DNA of 25,506 nt from Brevundimonas sp. UBA5866 (GTDB taxonomy: Bacteria > Pseudomonadota > Alphaproteobacteria > Caulobacterales > Caulobacteraceae). The translations under genes were made by a program, and so were the position numbers. The DNA is taken from the NCBI RefSeq assembly GCF_002432125.1, contig NZ_DJFS01000100.1:1-25506 (forward strand), in the 5' to 3' direction. This document shows, piece after piece, positions 6,408-17,046 of the stretch (position 1 is the first letter of the stretch; every line of letters starts with the position of its first letter). The notes under the pieces were generated by a model. That model searched no databases, was not told the origin of the DNA, and saw only the letters and a list, made by a program, of their open reading frames with translations.

Positions 6408-7523
6408 TCAGTCGGTCGATTTCCATGTGCCCGCGGTGGTGCCGTCATAGGCGGTGGCCTCGAACACGCCGCGGGCGATGGCGCGGGCGAGGGTGTCGGC
6501 GGCGATGTTGCCGAGGCGGCTGACGGCGATGTTGCGCTGGGCCGGATCGTCGATTTTGATCTTGCCCGTGGACAGGACGAACACCGTATCCCCGTCGAAC
6601 GGGGCGTGGGCCGGACGGATCGCGCGTGACAGGCCGTCCTGCGCCATGATGGCGAGCCGCTGGCATTCAACGCGGCTGAGCGCGACATCGGTGGCGACGA
6701 CGGCGAGGGTCGTGTTCTCGCGCGGGCGCGGATTGAATTTGGCGCTGCCCCAGTCCTCATGGGCGGCGGACAGGTCGGCGGAGCCGAGGCCGCCGAACTC
6801 GTTACCGATCTCGAAGGGGGCGGCCCAGAACTGGCGGCTGTCGGGTGCGATGACCGAGCCGACGCTGTTGACGGCGGCGATGGCCCCGACGGTCCAGCCG
6901 TCACTCGTGACGGAAGAAGCCGAACCAATGCCGCCCTTCAGACCACCCGCCTGTGCGCCATAGCCTGCGCCTGCGGTGCCGAGGGCGAAGGTATCGCCCG
7001 CGCCTTCCAGAGCCTCTACTGCCAAGCGGCGATAGGGCGGGTCCATGCCCCACTGTTTGTCGCCGCCATTGGCGAGATCATAGAGGCAGGCCGCGGGCAC
7101 GATGGGCGAGGGCGGAACGCCTGCGCCGCCGCCCATGCCATAGCCGCGCCCGCGCATCCCCATCCATGCGGCGATGCCGTCGGCGGCGGCGAGGCCATAG
7201 ACCGACCCGCCCGACAGGACGATGGCGTCCACCTCCTGCACCAGATTTTCAGCCTTCAGCACATCGGTTTCGCGGCCTGCGGGACCACCGCCGCGCACAT
7301 CGACGGCGGCGACGGCGGGCGTTTCGGCAAGGATGACGGTCACCCCCGTGCGGGCCTTGGCGTCGTGCGCCTGACCGATCTTGAGGCCCGCCACATCGGT
7401 GATCAGGTTGCGCGGTCCGGTCTGTCCCTTGGGCTTGGTCACGCGGGTCTCCTGTGCGGCGGCACCTGTGGCAGCGGCAGCGGCACCGATGATGGCTCCG
7501 CTGAGAACGGTTCGACGGTTCAT
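6408..7523 (-). CDS. Tat-exported P1-family peptidase (DmpA-like L-aminopeptidase/D-esterase, S58)
   Basis: 371 residues. The N terminus MNRRTVLSGAIIGAAAAATG reads as a twin-arginine signal ending near AAAQ, so the enzyme should fold in the cytoplasm and act in the periplasm. Family marks: NLITDVAGLKIGQAHD, the TGVTVIL strand, VDVRGGGPAGRETDVL, LSGGSVYGLAAADG, and the autoprocessing site KGGIGSAS where Gly200-Ser201 matches the cleavage bond and new N-terminal nucleophile of DmpA-type enzymes. The family releases N-terminal residues from small peptides, amides or beta-peptides. Its start codon overlaps the stop of the peptide-transporter ATPase (ATGA), so it is translationally coupled to peptide import and probably trims peptides before or during uptake. 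Substrate is unknown. Confidence 0.88.
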   Translation of the reverse strand: MNRRTVLSGAIIGAAAAATGAAAQETRVTKPKGQTGPRNLITDVAGLKIGQAHDAKARTGVTVILAETPAVAAVDVRGGGPAGRETDVLKAENLVQEVDAIVLSGGSVYGLAAADGIAAWMGMRGRGYGMGGGAGVPPSPIVPAACLYDLANGGDKQWGMDPPYRRLAVEALEGAGDTFALGTAGAGYGAQAGGLKGGIGSASSVTSDGWTVGAIAAVNSVGSVIAPDSRQFWAAPFEIGNEFGGLGSADLSAAHEDWGSAKFNPRPRENTTLAVVATDVALSRVECQRLAIMAQDGLSRAIRPAHAPFDGDTVFVLSTGKIKIDDPAQRNIAVSRLGNIAADTLARAIARGVFEATAYDGTTAGTWKSTD

Positions 7524-9112
7524 GATGCAGGCTCCGCTGGCGGCTTCAGTTGCGGCGTGGCCGTGACCAGCCTTTGTGTCGCCGGATGGGTGGGGTTCGC
7601 AAGCACTGTTTGGGTCGCGCCTTCCTCGACGATACGGCCTGCCTCCATCACCAGCAGGCGGTCGGTCAGGCGGCGCACGACTTCCAAATCATGGCTGACG
7701 AACAGCAAGGCGATGCCGTGTTCGTGCGTCAGGTTGGACAACAGGTCGAGGATGCGCGCCCGCACCGTCACATCCAGAGCCGAGACGGCTTCGTCCAGAA
7801 CGATCAGATCCGGCTTGGTCATCAGGGCGCGGGCGAGCGCCACCCGTTGTCGTTGGCCGCCCGACATCTGGTGCGGCAGACGGTTGAGGAAGCTGGCGTC
7901 GAGGCCGACCTGTTCCAAGGTTTGGGCGGCGAGGCGCTCAGGATTTTCCGGCGGAGTGTCGAGCAGATGCAGGGGTTCGCACAGCGAGCGGTAAACGCTC
8001 CAGCGTGGATCAAGGCTGGCCCCCGGATCCTGAAAAACGGGCTGGATGCGTTGGCGCATCTGGCGTTGGCGGGTTTTGTCGGTCCAGTCGTGGCCGTTGA
8101 TAAGGACGCGCCCGCCCTGAACCGCCTCCAACCCCGCCAAGGCCCGTAACAGGGTGGACTTGCCACAGCCGCTTTCGCCGATCAGGCCGACGCTCTCACC
8201 GCGTTTGATCGACAGGCTGACGCCCTCTACGGCGCGGATTTGCGGCCCCTTGCCGAACAGTTTGCGCGAACCGGCATAGGTGCGGACCACATCCACAGCT
8301 TGCGCCACCACCGGCGCGTCGGGTGCGGGCAGGCGAGGCGGCGGCGTGTGCAGGGCATCGCGCAGCAGGGCTTGGCCATAGTCGCTGGTCAGACCCTCGC
8401 GGCCCAAGGCTTCGGCAGGGGCGGTCTCGACGATGCGGCCTTGGCGGATGACGACCGCACGGTCAGCTCGTTCGCGAGCCACGGCCAGATCGTGCAGGAT
8501 CAGCAGGAGGCCCGAACCGCCTTCCTTGGCCCGCGCACAGAGCAGGTCCAGCACCCGCGCCTGATTGACGGGATCAAGGGCGCTAGTGGCCTCGTCGGCG
8601 ATCAACAGGCGCGGTTGCAGGGCGGTGGCCATGGCGATGGCCACGCGCTGGCGCTGGCCACCGGAAAGCTGGTGCGGATAGAGGTCGAGAGTAAAGCGCG
8701 GTGCCGCCAACCCTGCATCATCCAGTGCCTTGCGGGCGGCAGCGCGGCCCTCGCTGCGGGAACAGCGGGTGTGCAGGCGCACCACCTCGCCTACCTGATC
8801 GCCGATGGGCATGACAGGGTTCAGTGCCGTCAGCGGTTCCTGAAACACCATGCCGATGTTGCGGCCGCGGATGGCCTGTAGCGCACGGTCATCCAGTTCG
8901 GTCAGGGACTGGCCTTCGAGCACGATATCGCCGGTGATCTGCGCCTGATCGGGGGCGAGGCCCAGCACCGACAGGGCGGTCAGCGACTTGCCCGACCCGC
9001 TTTCACCGACAAGGGCGACGATCTCTCCCGCGGCGACGGACAGACTGATGTCCGAAAGAAGAGCGCGCCCATCGAGCGTCAGCGACAGGTTGTGGATGTC
9101 CAGAAGGCTCAT
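7520..9112 (-). CDS. Fused dual ABC ATPase of a peptide importer (DppD-DppF / YejF-like)
   Basis: 530 residues from the ATG at 9112, which follows GGGAGG (minus strand, about 9125-9119) and gives MSLLDIHNLSL; the frame is open further upstream, but that overlaps the permease gene and codes nothing family-like. Two complete nucleotide-binding domains: Walker A GESGSGKS (36-43) and GESGCGKST (312-320), signatures LSGGQRQRVAIA (149-160) and MSGGQRQRVALA (416-427), Walker B LLIADEATSALD (169-180) and LIVLDEAVSALD (436-447). The oligopeptide-transporter C-terminal region NPTHPATQRLV is present after the second domain. Length matches the fused YejF type. It powers uptake through the two permeases encoded upstream. 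It is separated from the upstream permease stop by 2 bp. Confidence 0.92.
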   Translation of the reverse strand: MSLLDIHNLSLTLDGRALLSDISLSVAAGEIVALVGESGSGKSLTALSVLGLAPDQAQITGDIVLEGQSLTELDDRALQAIRGRNIGMVFQEPLTALNPVMPIGDQVGEVVRLHTRCSRSEGRAAARKALDDAGLAAPRFTLDLYPHQLSGGQRQRVAIAMATALQPRLLIADEATSALDPVNQARVLDLLCARAKEGGSGLLLILHDLAVARERADRAVVIRQGRIVETAPAEALGREGLTSDYGQALLRDALHTPPPRLPAPDAPVVAQAVDVVRTYAGSRKLFGKGPQIRAVEGVSLSIKRGESVGLIGESGCGKSTLLRALAGLEAVQGGRVLINGHDWTDKTRQRQMRQRIQPVFQDPGASLDPRWSVYRSLCEPLHLLDTPPENPERLAAQTLEQVGLDASFLNRLPHQMSGGQRQRVALARALMTKPDLIVLDEAVSALDVTVRARILDLLSNLTHEHGIALLFVSHDLEVVRRLTDRLLVMEAGRIVEEGATQTVLANPTHPATQRLVTATPQLKPPAEPAS

Positions 9113-9114
9113 GC

Positions 9115-9956
9115 TCAAACCTCCCGACGCAGGCGCGGGTCGAGGCGGTCGCGCAGGCCATCGCCCAGCAGGCTGAGCGCCAGCACGGTGACGAAGATAG
9201 CAAGGCCGGGGAAGATGGCCAGCCACGGGGCCGTGCCGATCAGGGTCTGGCTCTCGGCCAGCATCCTGCCCCAGCTGGGCGCGGGCGGCTGTGCGCCAAG
9301 GCCGAGATAGGACAGGCCCGCTTCGGCGGCCACGCCCACGGCGAACTGCACCGCGGCCTGAACGCTGAGCAGGCCCAGAACATGGGGCAGGATGTGTTGA
9401 ACCGAGACGGACAGGTTGGATCGACCCGCCGCGCGGGCGGCGGTGACATAGTCCCTCTGCCACAGGCCGCGTCCGGCCCCGCGCACCATGCGCAGAAAGA
9501 CGGGGATGTTGAACACACCCAGCGCAATGGCGGCGTTGAGGGCGCTCGGCCCCGTCGCGGCGGCCAGCATGACGGCGGTCAACAGCGACGGGAAGGCAAA
9601 CACAAGGTCGCTACCGCGCATGATGATGTCATCGGCAAAACCCTTGCGCGAGGCGGCCCAAAGGCCCATCGGCACACCGAACAACAGGCCGATGATTACG
9701 CCTGCGCCCGCAACGCCCAGACTGTTGGCGGCCCCCGCCATTACCTGTGACAGCACATCGCGGCCTAGTGCGTCGGTACCGAACAGGTGGCCTGCCGACG
9801 GGGCCATCAGGCGGGCGGTAGTGTCCTGCGCCAGCGGGTCTTGCGGCGTCCAGATCATGGCCAGCACGGTGGTTGCCACCACGGCAACAGCCAGCGCCAG
9901 CCCGATCTTGAGCGATAGCGGACGGATGGCGCGAATACGGTCGAAAGCAGCGAAGA

Positions 9957-9960
<4 letters not shown>
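9115..9960 (-). CDS. Peptide ABC transporter permease (DppC/OppC-like)
   Basis: 281 residues. The N-terminal helix is LALAVAVVATTVLAMIW, followed by the short periplasmic segment with HLFGTDALGRDVLSQVMAGAANSLGVA typical of OppC/DppC, then five more helices. The EAA loop is RDYVTAARAAGRSNLSVSVQHILPHVL, the docking site for the ATPase. The C-terminal part contains LSYLGLGAQPPAPSWGRML, again characteristic of the family, and ends at GDGLRDRLDPRLRREV. Start ATG at 9960 overlaps the stop of the upstream fused binding-protein/permease gene by 4 bp (ATGA). It forms the inner membrane channel with the DppB-like half of that protein. Confidence 0.93.
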
Positions 9961-12503
<2,543 letters not shown>

Positions 12504-12589
12504 GTGGACCTTACCGGACTGATTAGTCGTGTAAATTTGGGAAGTGTAAGCCCTATTTAGCGCGTGTAGGATACCCTTCTCTGCATCGA

Positions 12590-12616
12590 TTGAAAGAATG
12601 TTAATGGAAATATAAT
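12590..12616 (+). promoter_or_regulatory. Possible sigma-70 promoter of the SHOCT-domain gene
   Basis: TTGAAA (12590-12595) and a perfect TATAAT (12611-12616) are separated by 15 bp, slightly short. The segment is AT-rich, unlike the rest of the window. The divergent transporter operon must also be transcribed from this 161-bp gap, but no convincing minus-strand promoter was seen. Confidence 0.4.
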
Positions 12617-12664
12617 CTTGATTGTTTAGGGTAAATTATAAATGCTCAAAGGGGAGATTGTGCA

Positions 12665-13075
12665 TTGTTTAGAAAATTTATTGGAATATACTTAGGTATT
12701 ATTATTATTGCGCTGTCATATGCGTATGCAGGAATTCATTATTTGATTTATGATATAGTAGACGGTTTAGGATCTATTATATTTGGCATTATATTTTTTA
12801 TCGGTGCTGCCATTTTTGCTGTGAGTACTATATATATTGTTTTTAAGTATATTCAAAATGTTGGAGCCAAGGCTTCAACTGCAGTTAAAGTGTTCGGAGA
12901 GCGTAAGCATGCAACGCGTCCGACGTTTGCCGTACAAGCAGGCGTATCAACTGCTGATGAGTTACAAAAATGGGCCGTTCTTTTGGAGAAGGGACTTATC
13001 AGTACCCAAGAGTACGAAAATGCTAGAAAAGAGCTTTTGCGTCCTACTGCGATAGATGCAGGTGTGCAAAAGTAA
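12665..13075 (+). CDS. Small membrane protein with C-terminal SHOCT domain, AT-rich
   Basis: 136 residues. The start is TTG at 12665, supported by AAAGGGGAG (12648-12656) 8 bp upstream; no ATG gives a better frame. Two hydrophobic segments (about 4-22 and 36-60) suggest a two-helix membrane protein. After a basic linker, residues 97-125 (DELQKWAVLLEKGLISTQEYENARKELL) fit the SHOCT motif, a short helical domain (leucine-rich helix, G-(I/L)-(I/S)-T, E-(Y/F), K-x-LL) often at the end of membrane or oligomerising proteins. The gene is far more AT-rich than its surroundings (runs of ATT, ATA, TTT), a sign of recent acquisition. It stands alone between a divergent importer operon and a convergent TonB receptor. 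Function is unknown. Confidence 0.75.
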   Translation: MFRKFIGIYLGIIIIALSYAYAGIHYLIYDIVDGLGSIIFGIIFFIGAAIFAVSTIYIVFKYIQNVGAKASTAVKVFGERKHATRPTFAVQAGVSTADELQKWAVLLEKGLISTQEYENARKELLRPTAIDAGVQK

Positions 13076-13103
13076 AAAAGGCGGCCCGCCAAGGCCGCCC
13101 TTT
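13073..13103 (-). terminator. Terminator of the TonB receptor gene, also convergent with the SHOCT gene
   Basis: GGCGGCC (13080-13086) and GGCCGCC (13093-13099) form a 7-bp stem with a 6-nt loop. Read on the minus strand it is followed by six T (plus-strand A run at 13074-13079), right after the receptor stop. On the plus strand only CTTT follows, so it works best for the receptor. Confidence 0.8.
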
Positions 13104-13107
13104 CCAT

Positions 13108-15324
13108 TTAAAACTCCATGCTCAGCCTCACGCCCACGGTGCGGCCCTGACGGGGGCTGGTGGTGGGGCGCGACGAGGAGTTGAAGCCGTTGCGGGTCTC
13201 TTCGTAATAGGTGTCGAACAGGTTGCGCGACCACAGCGAGACGCGCCAGTTGGCGTCTGACGGACCAGCGGTCAGGCTGGCGTTGAACAGCCAGTAGGCG
13301 TCGATGATCGAGGATGCGGTGACGGAATATAGCTCGTCGCGGTAGTTGTAGTTGGTCTCGGCGCGCAGGTCCCAGCCCCTGAACATCCAGTCATAGGCGA
13401 CCTGACCGCCATAGTTCAGCTTGGGGAAGCCGAGGCGTTCGCCCGAGCGGTCGTTGGTGATGATGGTGTCCCACGGGCCGTCGACGGGGTTGGCGGCGTC
13501 GGTCGCCGCGCCGTCGATTGCGAAATACTCATCGTATTTGCCGGACTTGTAGCCGAGGTTCTGGCTGATGGTCAGGCCGTCCAGCGGCACCCACGTCAGC
13601 TCGATCTCGCCGCCATAGATGCTGGATTCCGGCACATTGGTGATCTTGCCGAGACGGCCACGCTCGCGGTCGTATTCCAGACCTTGGACCTGCTGGTCCT
13701 GATAGTCGTAATAGAAGACCGCACCGTTAAGGCGCAGGCGGTTGCCGAACAGGTCCGACTTGATGCCCGCCTCATAGGCGATGACGGTTTCGGGCCTGAA
13801 CGGCGTCGCGGAGGTGGCGTTATAGGTGGTGAATCCGCCCGACTTCACGCCGCGCGAGATGCTGGCGTACAGCATGGCGGTGTCGGTCAGATCGTATTCC
13901 AGACCCAGACGGCCCGAGAACTCCGACATGTCGGTTTCATAGCGTGTCGGCGCGGGCGGGATAGCGGGAGCCGTCACGGTGCCGGCGCTCAACAGGGTGC
14001 GCTCTTCGCTTTCCCAGCGCAGGCCCGCGATCAGGTTCAGGCGGTCCGTCACCTGCCAGCTGTTGTGGGTGAACAGGCCGAACGCTTCGACGTCCTGCGC
14101 ATAGGCGGTGTTGATTAGGCCGCTGATGCCACGGAAGCGGGTGTAGAAACCGCCATCGTTGCTTTCGTTGGCATAGTGGCCGCCGACCATCCATTGCACC
14201 GGACCGCCGCTGTTGGAGGCCAGACGCACCTCCTGCGCGAACACCTCGATCTCGTTGTAGAAGTAGGTGTCGCTTTCGGCGAAGCGGGTGCCGTCCCAGT
14301 CGTTGTATTCGTTGCGCTTGAAGGTCTGCCAGGCGCTGATCGAGGTCAGGTCGGCAAAGCCGAGGTCGGACTTGATGCGCAGCGACAGGTCGAACCCTTC
14401 GTTGTCGCGTTGGGGTTTGGCATTCAGCGGCAGGCCCGCCACGGCCGCCATATCCGGCGCGATCTGCCACCCTGTAATGCGCCATGCCGTATCCGCCGGA
14501 TAGGTGATCGAGCCATCGGCCACGCGGTACGGACCCAGCAGGCGGAAGCCGAGGCCGTCGGACTGGTCCTGCTGCCAGGTGGCGGACAGATCGACGGTGG
14601 TGCTGTCGCTGGCATCCCACGTCAGGCGACCACGGATGGCGGTCTTGTCGGCATCGCCGAGGGCTTCGCCCGTGTCGCGGTGGTATTGCCACGCGCTGCC
14701 CTGTTCGGTGGTGGCAGCAAGGCGGCCCGACAGGGTGTCGGTTATCGGGCCGGAAACGTAGCCTTCGACCTTGTATCGGTCATAGCTGCCATATTCGGCG
14801 TTGAAGCCGCCGCTCAGATAATCGGTCGGGGTATTGGTGATGATGTTGACCGCGCCGCCGGTGGTGTTTCGGCCATAGAGGGTGCCCTGCGGGCCGCGCA
14901 GAACCTCCATGCGGGCGATGTCGAACAGGGCCCCTTGGGTCGTCACCGTATAGGGATGGGCGACCTCGTCCACATAGACGCCGACGGTGGAGGCATTGTT
15001 TGACGAGTATTCGCGCGCGCCGATGCCGCGGATGCGGAACTGGGGCTGGCCGCTGCCGTACTGGCTGTCGACCTCCATGTTGGGCACGGCATTCTCGAGG
15101 TCGTTGACGACACTGATGGCGCGCTCGTCCAGCGTCTGGCCGCCGATGATGCTGAGCGAGACGCCCACGTCCTGACTGGCCTGTTCGCGGCGCTGGGCGG
15201 TGACGACGATGTCGCCGACGCGGGCGACCTGCGGGTCTTCGGTCACGACCTCTTCGGCATGGGCGATGCCGCCGATGGCGAGAGCCAGAAAGCTGGCGGT
15301 CGAGGCAAGAAGGGCCTTGGTCAT
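13108..15324 (-). CDS. TonB-dependent outer membrane receptor
   Basis: 738 residues from the ATG at 15324, chosen because it begins a Sec signal peptide (MTKALLASTASFLALAIGGIAHA-EE); the frame is open about 65 codons further upstream, but that part is not receptor-like. The plug domain starts with GDIVVTAQRREQASQDVGVSLSII and continues through LENAVPNMEV, FRIRGIGAREYSSNNASTVGVYVDEV and IARMEVLRGPQGTLYGRNTTGGAVNIIT. The remainder is a 22-strand-type beta barrel, ending VGVRLSMEF with a terminal aromatic residue. This AQRRE class is abundant in Caulobacterales and Sphingomonadales and imports siderophores, vitamins, oligosaccharides or other large nutrients by TonB energy. The ligand cannot be read from sequence. 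It lies downstream of, and on the same strand as, the ScfR-type regulator, with about 250 bp between. Confidence 0.93.
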   Translation of the reverse strand: MTKALLASTASFLALAIGGIAHAEEVVTEDPQVARVGDIVVTAQRREQASQDVGVSLSIIGGQTLDERAISVVNDLENAVPNMEVDSQYGSGQPQFRIRGIGAREYSSNNASTVGVYVDEVAHPYTVTTQGALFDIARMEVLRGPQGTLYGRNTTGGAVNIITNTPTDYLSGGFNAEYGSYDRYKVEGYVSGPITDTLSGRLAATTEQGSAWQYHRDTGEALGDADKTAIRGRLTWDASDSTTVDLSATWQQDQSDGLGFRLLGPYRVADGSITYPADTAWRITGWQIAPDMAAVAGLPLNAKPQRDNEGFDLSLRIKSDLGFADLTSISAWQTFKRNEYNDWDGTRFAESDTYFYNEIEVFAQEVRLASNSGGPVQWMVGGHYANESNDGGFYTRFRGISGLINTAYAQDVEAFGLFTHNSWQVTDRLNLIAGLRWESEERTLLSAGTVTAPAIPPAPTRYETDMSEFSGRLGLEYDLTDTAMLYASISRGVKSGGFTTYNATSATPFRPETVIAYEAGIKSDLFGNRLRLNGAVFYYDYQDQQVQGLEYDRERGRLGKITNVPESSIYGGEIELTWVPLDGLTISQNLGYKSGKYDEYFAIDGAATDAANPVDGPWDTIITNDRSGERLGFPKLNYGGQVAYDWMFRGWDLRAETNYNYRDELYSVTASSIIDAYWLFNASLTAGPSDANWRVSLWSRNLFDTYYEETRNGFNSSSRPTTSPRQGRTVGVRLSMEF

Positions 15325-15488
15325 GGACGTCTCGAAGGGCAGTTGACGGACAGGGCGAAGGCATGCGTTCCGCCGTTCAAGCGTACGGGCACAGCCATCA
15401 TGGGCGAATGTTCGATGGGGGGCGGGTGTCTGGACGGACGGATGGGCCGCGCTCGGACCATCGATGACAACAGCGTCAATATTCGCAA

Positions 15489-15529
15489 TGCACAACTGCA
15501 CATTGCAGTGCAAAAACATCGCCCGTCAA
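15489..15529 (-). promoter_or_regulatory. Putative promoter with TGCA-repeat operator upstream of the TonB receptor
   Basis: TGCA occurs four times in 24 bp (15489, 15497, 15504, 15509), including the 5-1-5 palindrome TTGCAGTGCAA (15503-15513). On the minus strand TTGACG (15529-15524) is followed after 17 bp by GCAATG (15506-15501), a possible promoter whose -10 would lie inside the repeats. Both readings are inference. The rest of the 15325-15488 leader shows no gene or clear element. Confidence 0.35.
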
Positions 15530-15550
15530 CGTCGTACTTTTATAGCAAGA

Positions 15551-15565
15551 CTGACCTAGGGTCAG
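15551..15565. promoter_or_regulatory. 15-bp palindrome CTGACCTAGGGTCAG between regulator and receptor genes
   Basis: Arms of 6 bp around TAG. There is no T tract, so it is a poor terminator for the regulator gene that ends at 15573. On the minus strand the arm overlaps a CTGACC -35-like hexamer and TATAAA follows 15 bp later, so it could be an operator within a promoter of the receptor. Confidence 0.3.
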
Positions 15566-15572
15566 GCTCGGT

Positions 15573-16976
15573 TTATCCCAGTGCGTAGGGGATGACGCCG
15601 CGCTCGTTAGGAGTGACGTGCAGGGTCCGGTCGATCGGCGGAAAAGCCCGCTGTTGGCAGTCCGTCCGTTCGCAGATGCGGCACGACACCCCCATGCGTA
15701 TCGGCGGGCCGTTCAGGTCCAGCCCCGCCGCATAGACCAGTTGGTCCGCATGCTCGATCTCGCAGCCGAGGCCCAAGGCATAGCGACGGTCCGGCTCCAG
15801 ATACGATCCGCCCGGTTTGGACACGCTCTTGGCGATGCAGATGTAGCGGCTGCCGTCGGGCATTTCCGACAGGTTCACAAGAATCCGGTCGGGCGAGCTG
15901 AAGGCTTCGTGCACGTTCCACAGCGGACAGGCCCCGCCGAAACGGGCGAACTGGAAGCGGGTGGCACTGTGGCGTTTGGTGATGTTTCCCGCCATGTCCA
16001 CGCGGGCGAAGTAGAACGGCACGCCGCGCCAGCCGGGGCGCTGTAAGGTGGACAGGCGCTGGCACACCTGTTCGAAACTGGTGTGGAAGCGCTGGCGCAT
16101 CAGATCGACGTCATGGCGCAGGTCGCGGGCGCTGTCGAGGAAGCGGCGATAGGGCATCAGGATCGCCCCTGCCGCATAGTTGGCCAGCCCCACGCGGCAC
16201 ACATCGGTGGCGGCCTGGGTGTCGAAATTGGCGCGGACCAGCTCGTCCTCGATTGCGTCGGCAAAGACCAGCAGACCCAGTTGGTGCGCCATCTGGAAGC
16301 TGCGGGTCGCGGCGGGCAGGGCAGGGTCGATATAGAGGATGCGCGCCTGCGGGTCATAGCGCCGCATCAACCCCTCGCCATAGGCCACCCGCACACCGCA
16401 TAGGTCGCCAAGCGCCTGTTCCAACAGTCGTTCGGGGTGGTTGGCGGCCCCGATGGACAGGCGCTCGGCCAGCTGTTCGGCGGCCTGGTCCAGCACGTCG
16501 ATATAGTTGTCGCGATAGTGGAAGAAGTCGCGCACGGCCTCATAGGGCAGGACGGGGGCGGACACCTGTTTCTCGTCGCGGCCCAGCGTCTCGTTCAGGG
16601 TCTTTAGGCGGTCATCCAGACGGCGATAGTTCTGGTGCAGGGTCAGGAACTGCCTCGCCAGACGCGGCGCATTGGTGACGGCGTGCTTCAGTTCGGCGGG
16701 CGAGGGGATTTCGCCCGATCCCGCCACGTCGGTGACCGCTTCGCGCAGGTCCGCGATCAGGCGGGCGTCACCCTCCAGGTCAAAAATGCTGGCGTCCACG
16801 TCAAAGGCGCGGGTGAGCGAGATCAGCACCCGCGCGGTGGCCGGTCGCTGGTTGGTTTCGATCTGCGAAAGATAGGATGGCGACAGCGCCAGACGGCTCG
16901 CGCACTGGTCCAGGGTCCAGCCTTTGGCCTCACGCAGTTTGCGAACCTTGTTTCCCAGAAATAGCTTTTCGCCCAT
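15573..16976 (-). CDS. ScfR-family transcriptional regulator (RamB/PrpR-like short-chain acyl-CoA regulator)
   Basis: 467 residues from the ATG at 16976; a TTG at 16991 is in frame but lies inside an operator box, and the family begins M-x-x-KLF-x-G. Residues 9-63 are an XRE helix-turn-helix (LDQCASRLALSPSYLSQIETNQRPAT). The middle holds a degenerate IrrE-type domain, SFQMAHQLGLLVF, lacking a full HExxH zinc site. The C-terminal half is the DUF2083-like ligand domain (GVPFYFARVDMAGNITKRHSATRFQFARFGGACPLW) ending with GVSCRICERTDCQQRAFPP, cysteines 432, 435 and 440. In Mycobacterium PrpR, cysteines of this region are reported to hold an iron-sulfur cluster and the protein responds to propionyl-CoA-linked metabolites. 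The gene is divergent from the propionyl-CoA carboxylase operon, its expected target. Repressor versus activator role is not visible. Confidence 0.9.
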   Translation of the reverse strand: MGEKLFLGNKVRKLREAKGWTLDQCASRLALSPSYLSQIETNQRPATARVLISLTRAFDVDASIFDLEGDARLIADLREAVTDVAGSGEIPSPAELKHAVTNAPRLARQFLTLHQNYRRLDDRLKTLNETLGRDEKQVSAPVLPYEAVRDFFHYRDNYIDVLDQAAEQLAERLSIGAANHPERLLEQALGDLCGVRVAYGEGLMRRYDPQARILYIDPALPAATRSFQMAHQLGLLVFADAIEDELVRANFDTQAATDVCRVGLANYAAGAILMPYRRFLDSARDLRHDVDLMRQRFHTSFEQVCQRLSTLQRPGWRGVPFYFARVDMAGNITKRHSATRFQFARFGGACPLWNVHEAFSSPDRILVNLSEMPDGSRYICIAKSVSKPGGSYLEPDRRYALGLGCEIEHADQLVYAAGLDLNGPPIRMGVSCRICERTDCQQRAFPPIDRTLHVTPNERGVIPYALG

Positions 16977-16979
16977 TTT

Positions 16980-16992
16980 GCAACTTTGCAAA
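16980..16992. promoter_or_regulatory. RamB/PrpR-type operator box 1
   Basis: GCAACTTTGCAAA with palindromic core TTTGCAAA (16985-16992). It is an exact reverse complement of box 2. The box begins 4 bp upstream of the regulator start codon at 16976, so binding here should block or tune the regulator's own expression. Corynebacterial and mycobacterial RamB/PrpR sites are described as TTTGCAAA-like, which supports the link. Confidence 0.75.
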
Positions 16993-17033
16993 CGCTCCCA
17001 AAATCCTTGGCAAAGTCACACAGTTCCGCACGA

Positions 17034-17046
17034 TTTGCAAAGTTGC
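17034..17046. promoter_or_regulatory. RamB/PrpR-type operator box 2
   Basis: TTTGCAAAGTTGC, the exact inverted copy of box 1, 41 bp away (centre to centre 54 bp, near five helical turns). It lies 63 bp before the pccB start. Weaker related sequences are TTGGCAAAGT (17007-17016) between the boxes and TTTTTGCAAGG (17054-17064) just downstream. Confidence 0.75.

Noticed and set aside
12504..13075. Integrated mobile element or phage remnant around the AT-rich gene
   Set aside because: No integrase, transposase, terminal inverted repeat, target duplication or attachment site could be found; only composition is unusual.
15325..15519. Upstream extension of the TonB receptor frame
   Set aside because: The extra residues precede a perfect signal peptide and have no receptor character; the region holds regulatory-looking palindromes instead.
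16977..16991. TTG start at 16991 for the regulator
   Set aside because: It would add five residues (MQSCK) encoded inside the operator box, and the family's conserved M-x-x-KLF start is at the ATG 16976.
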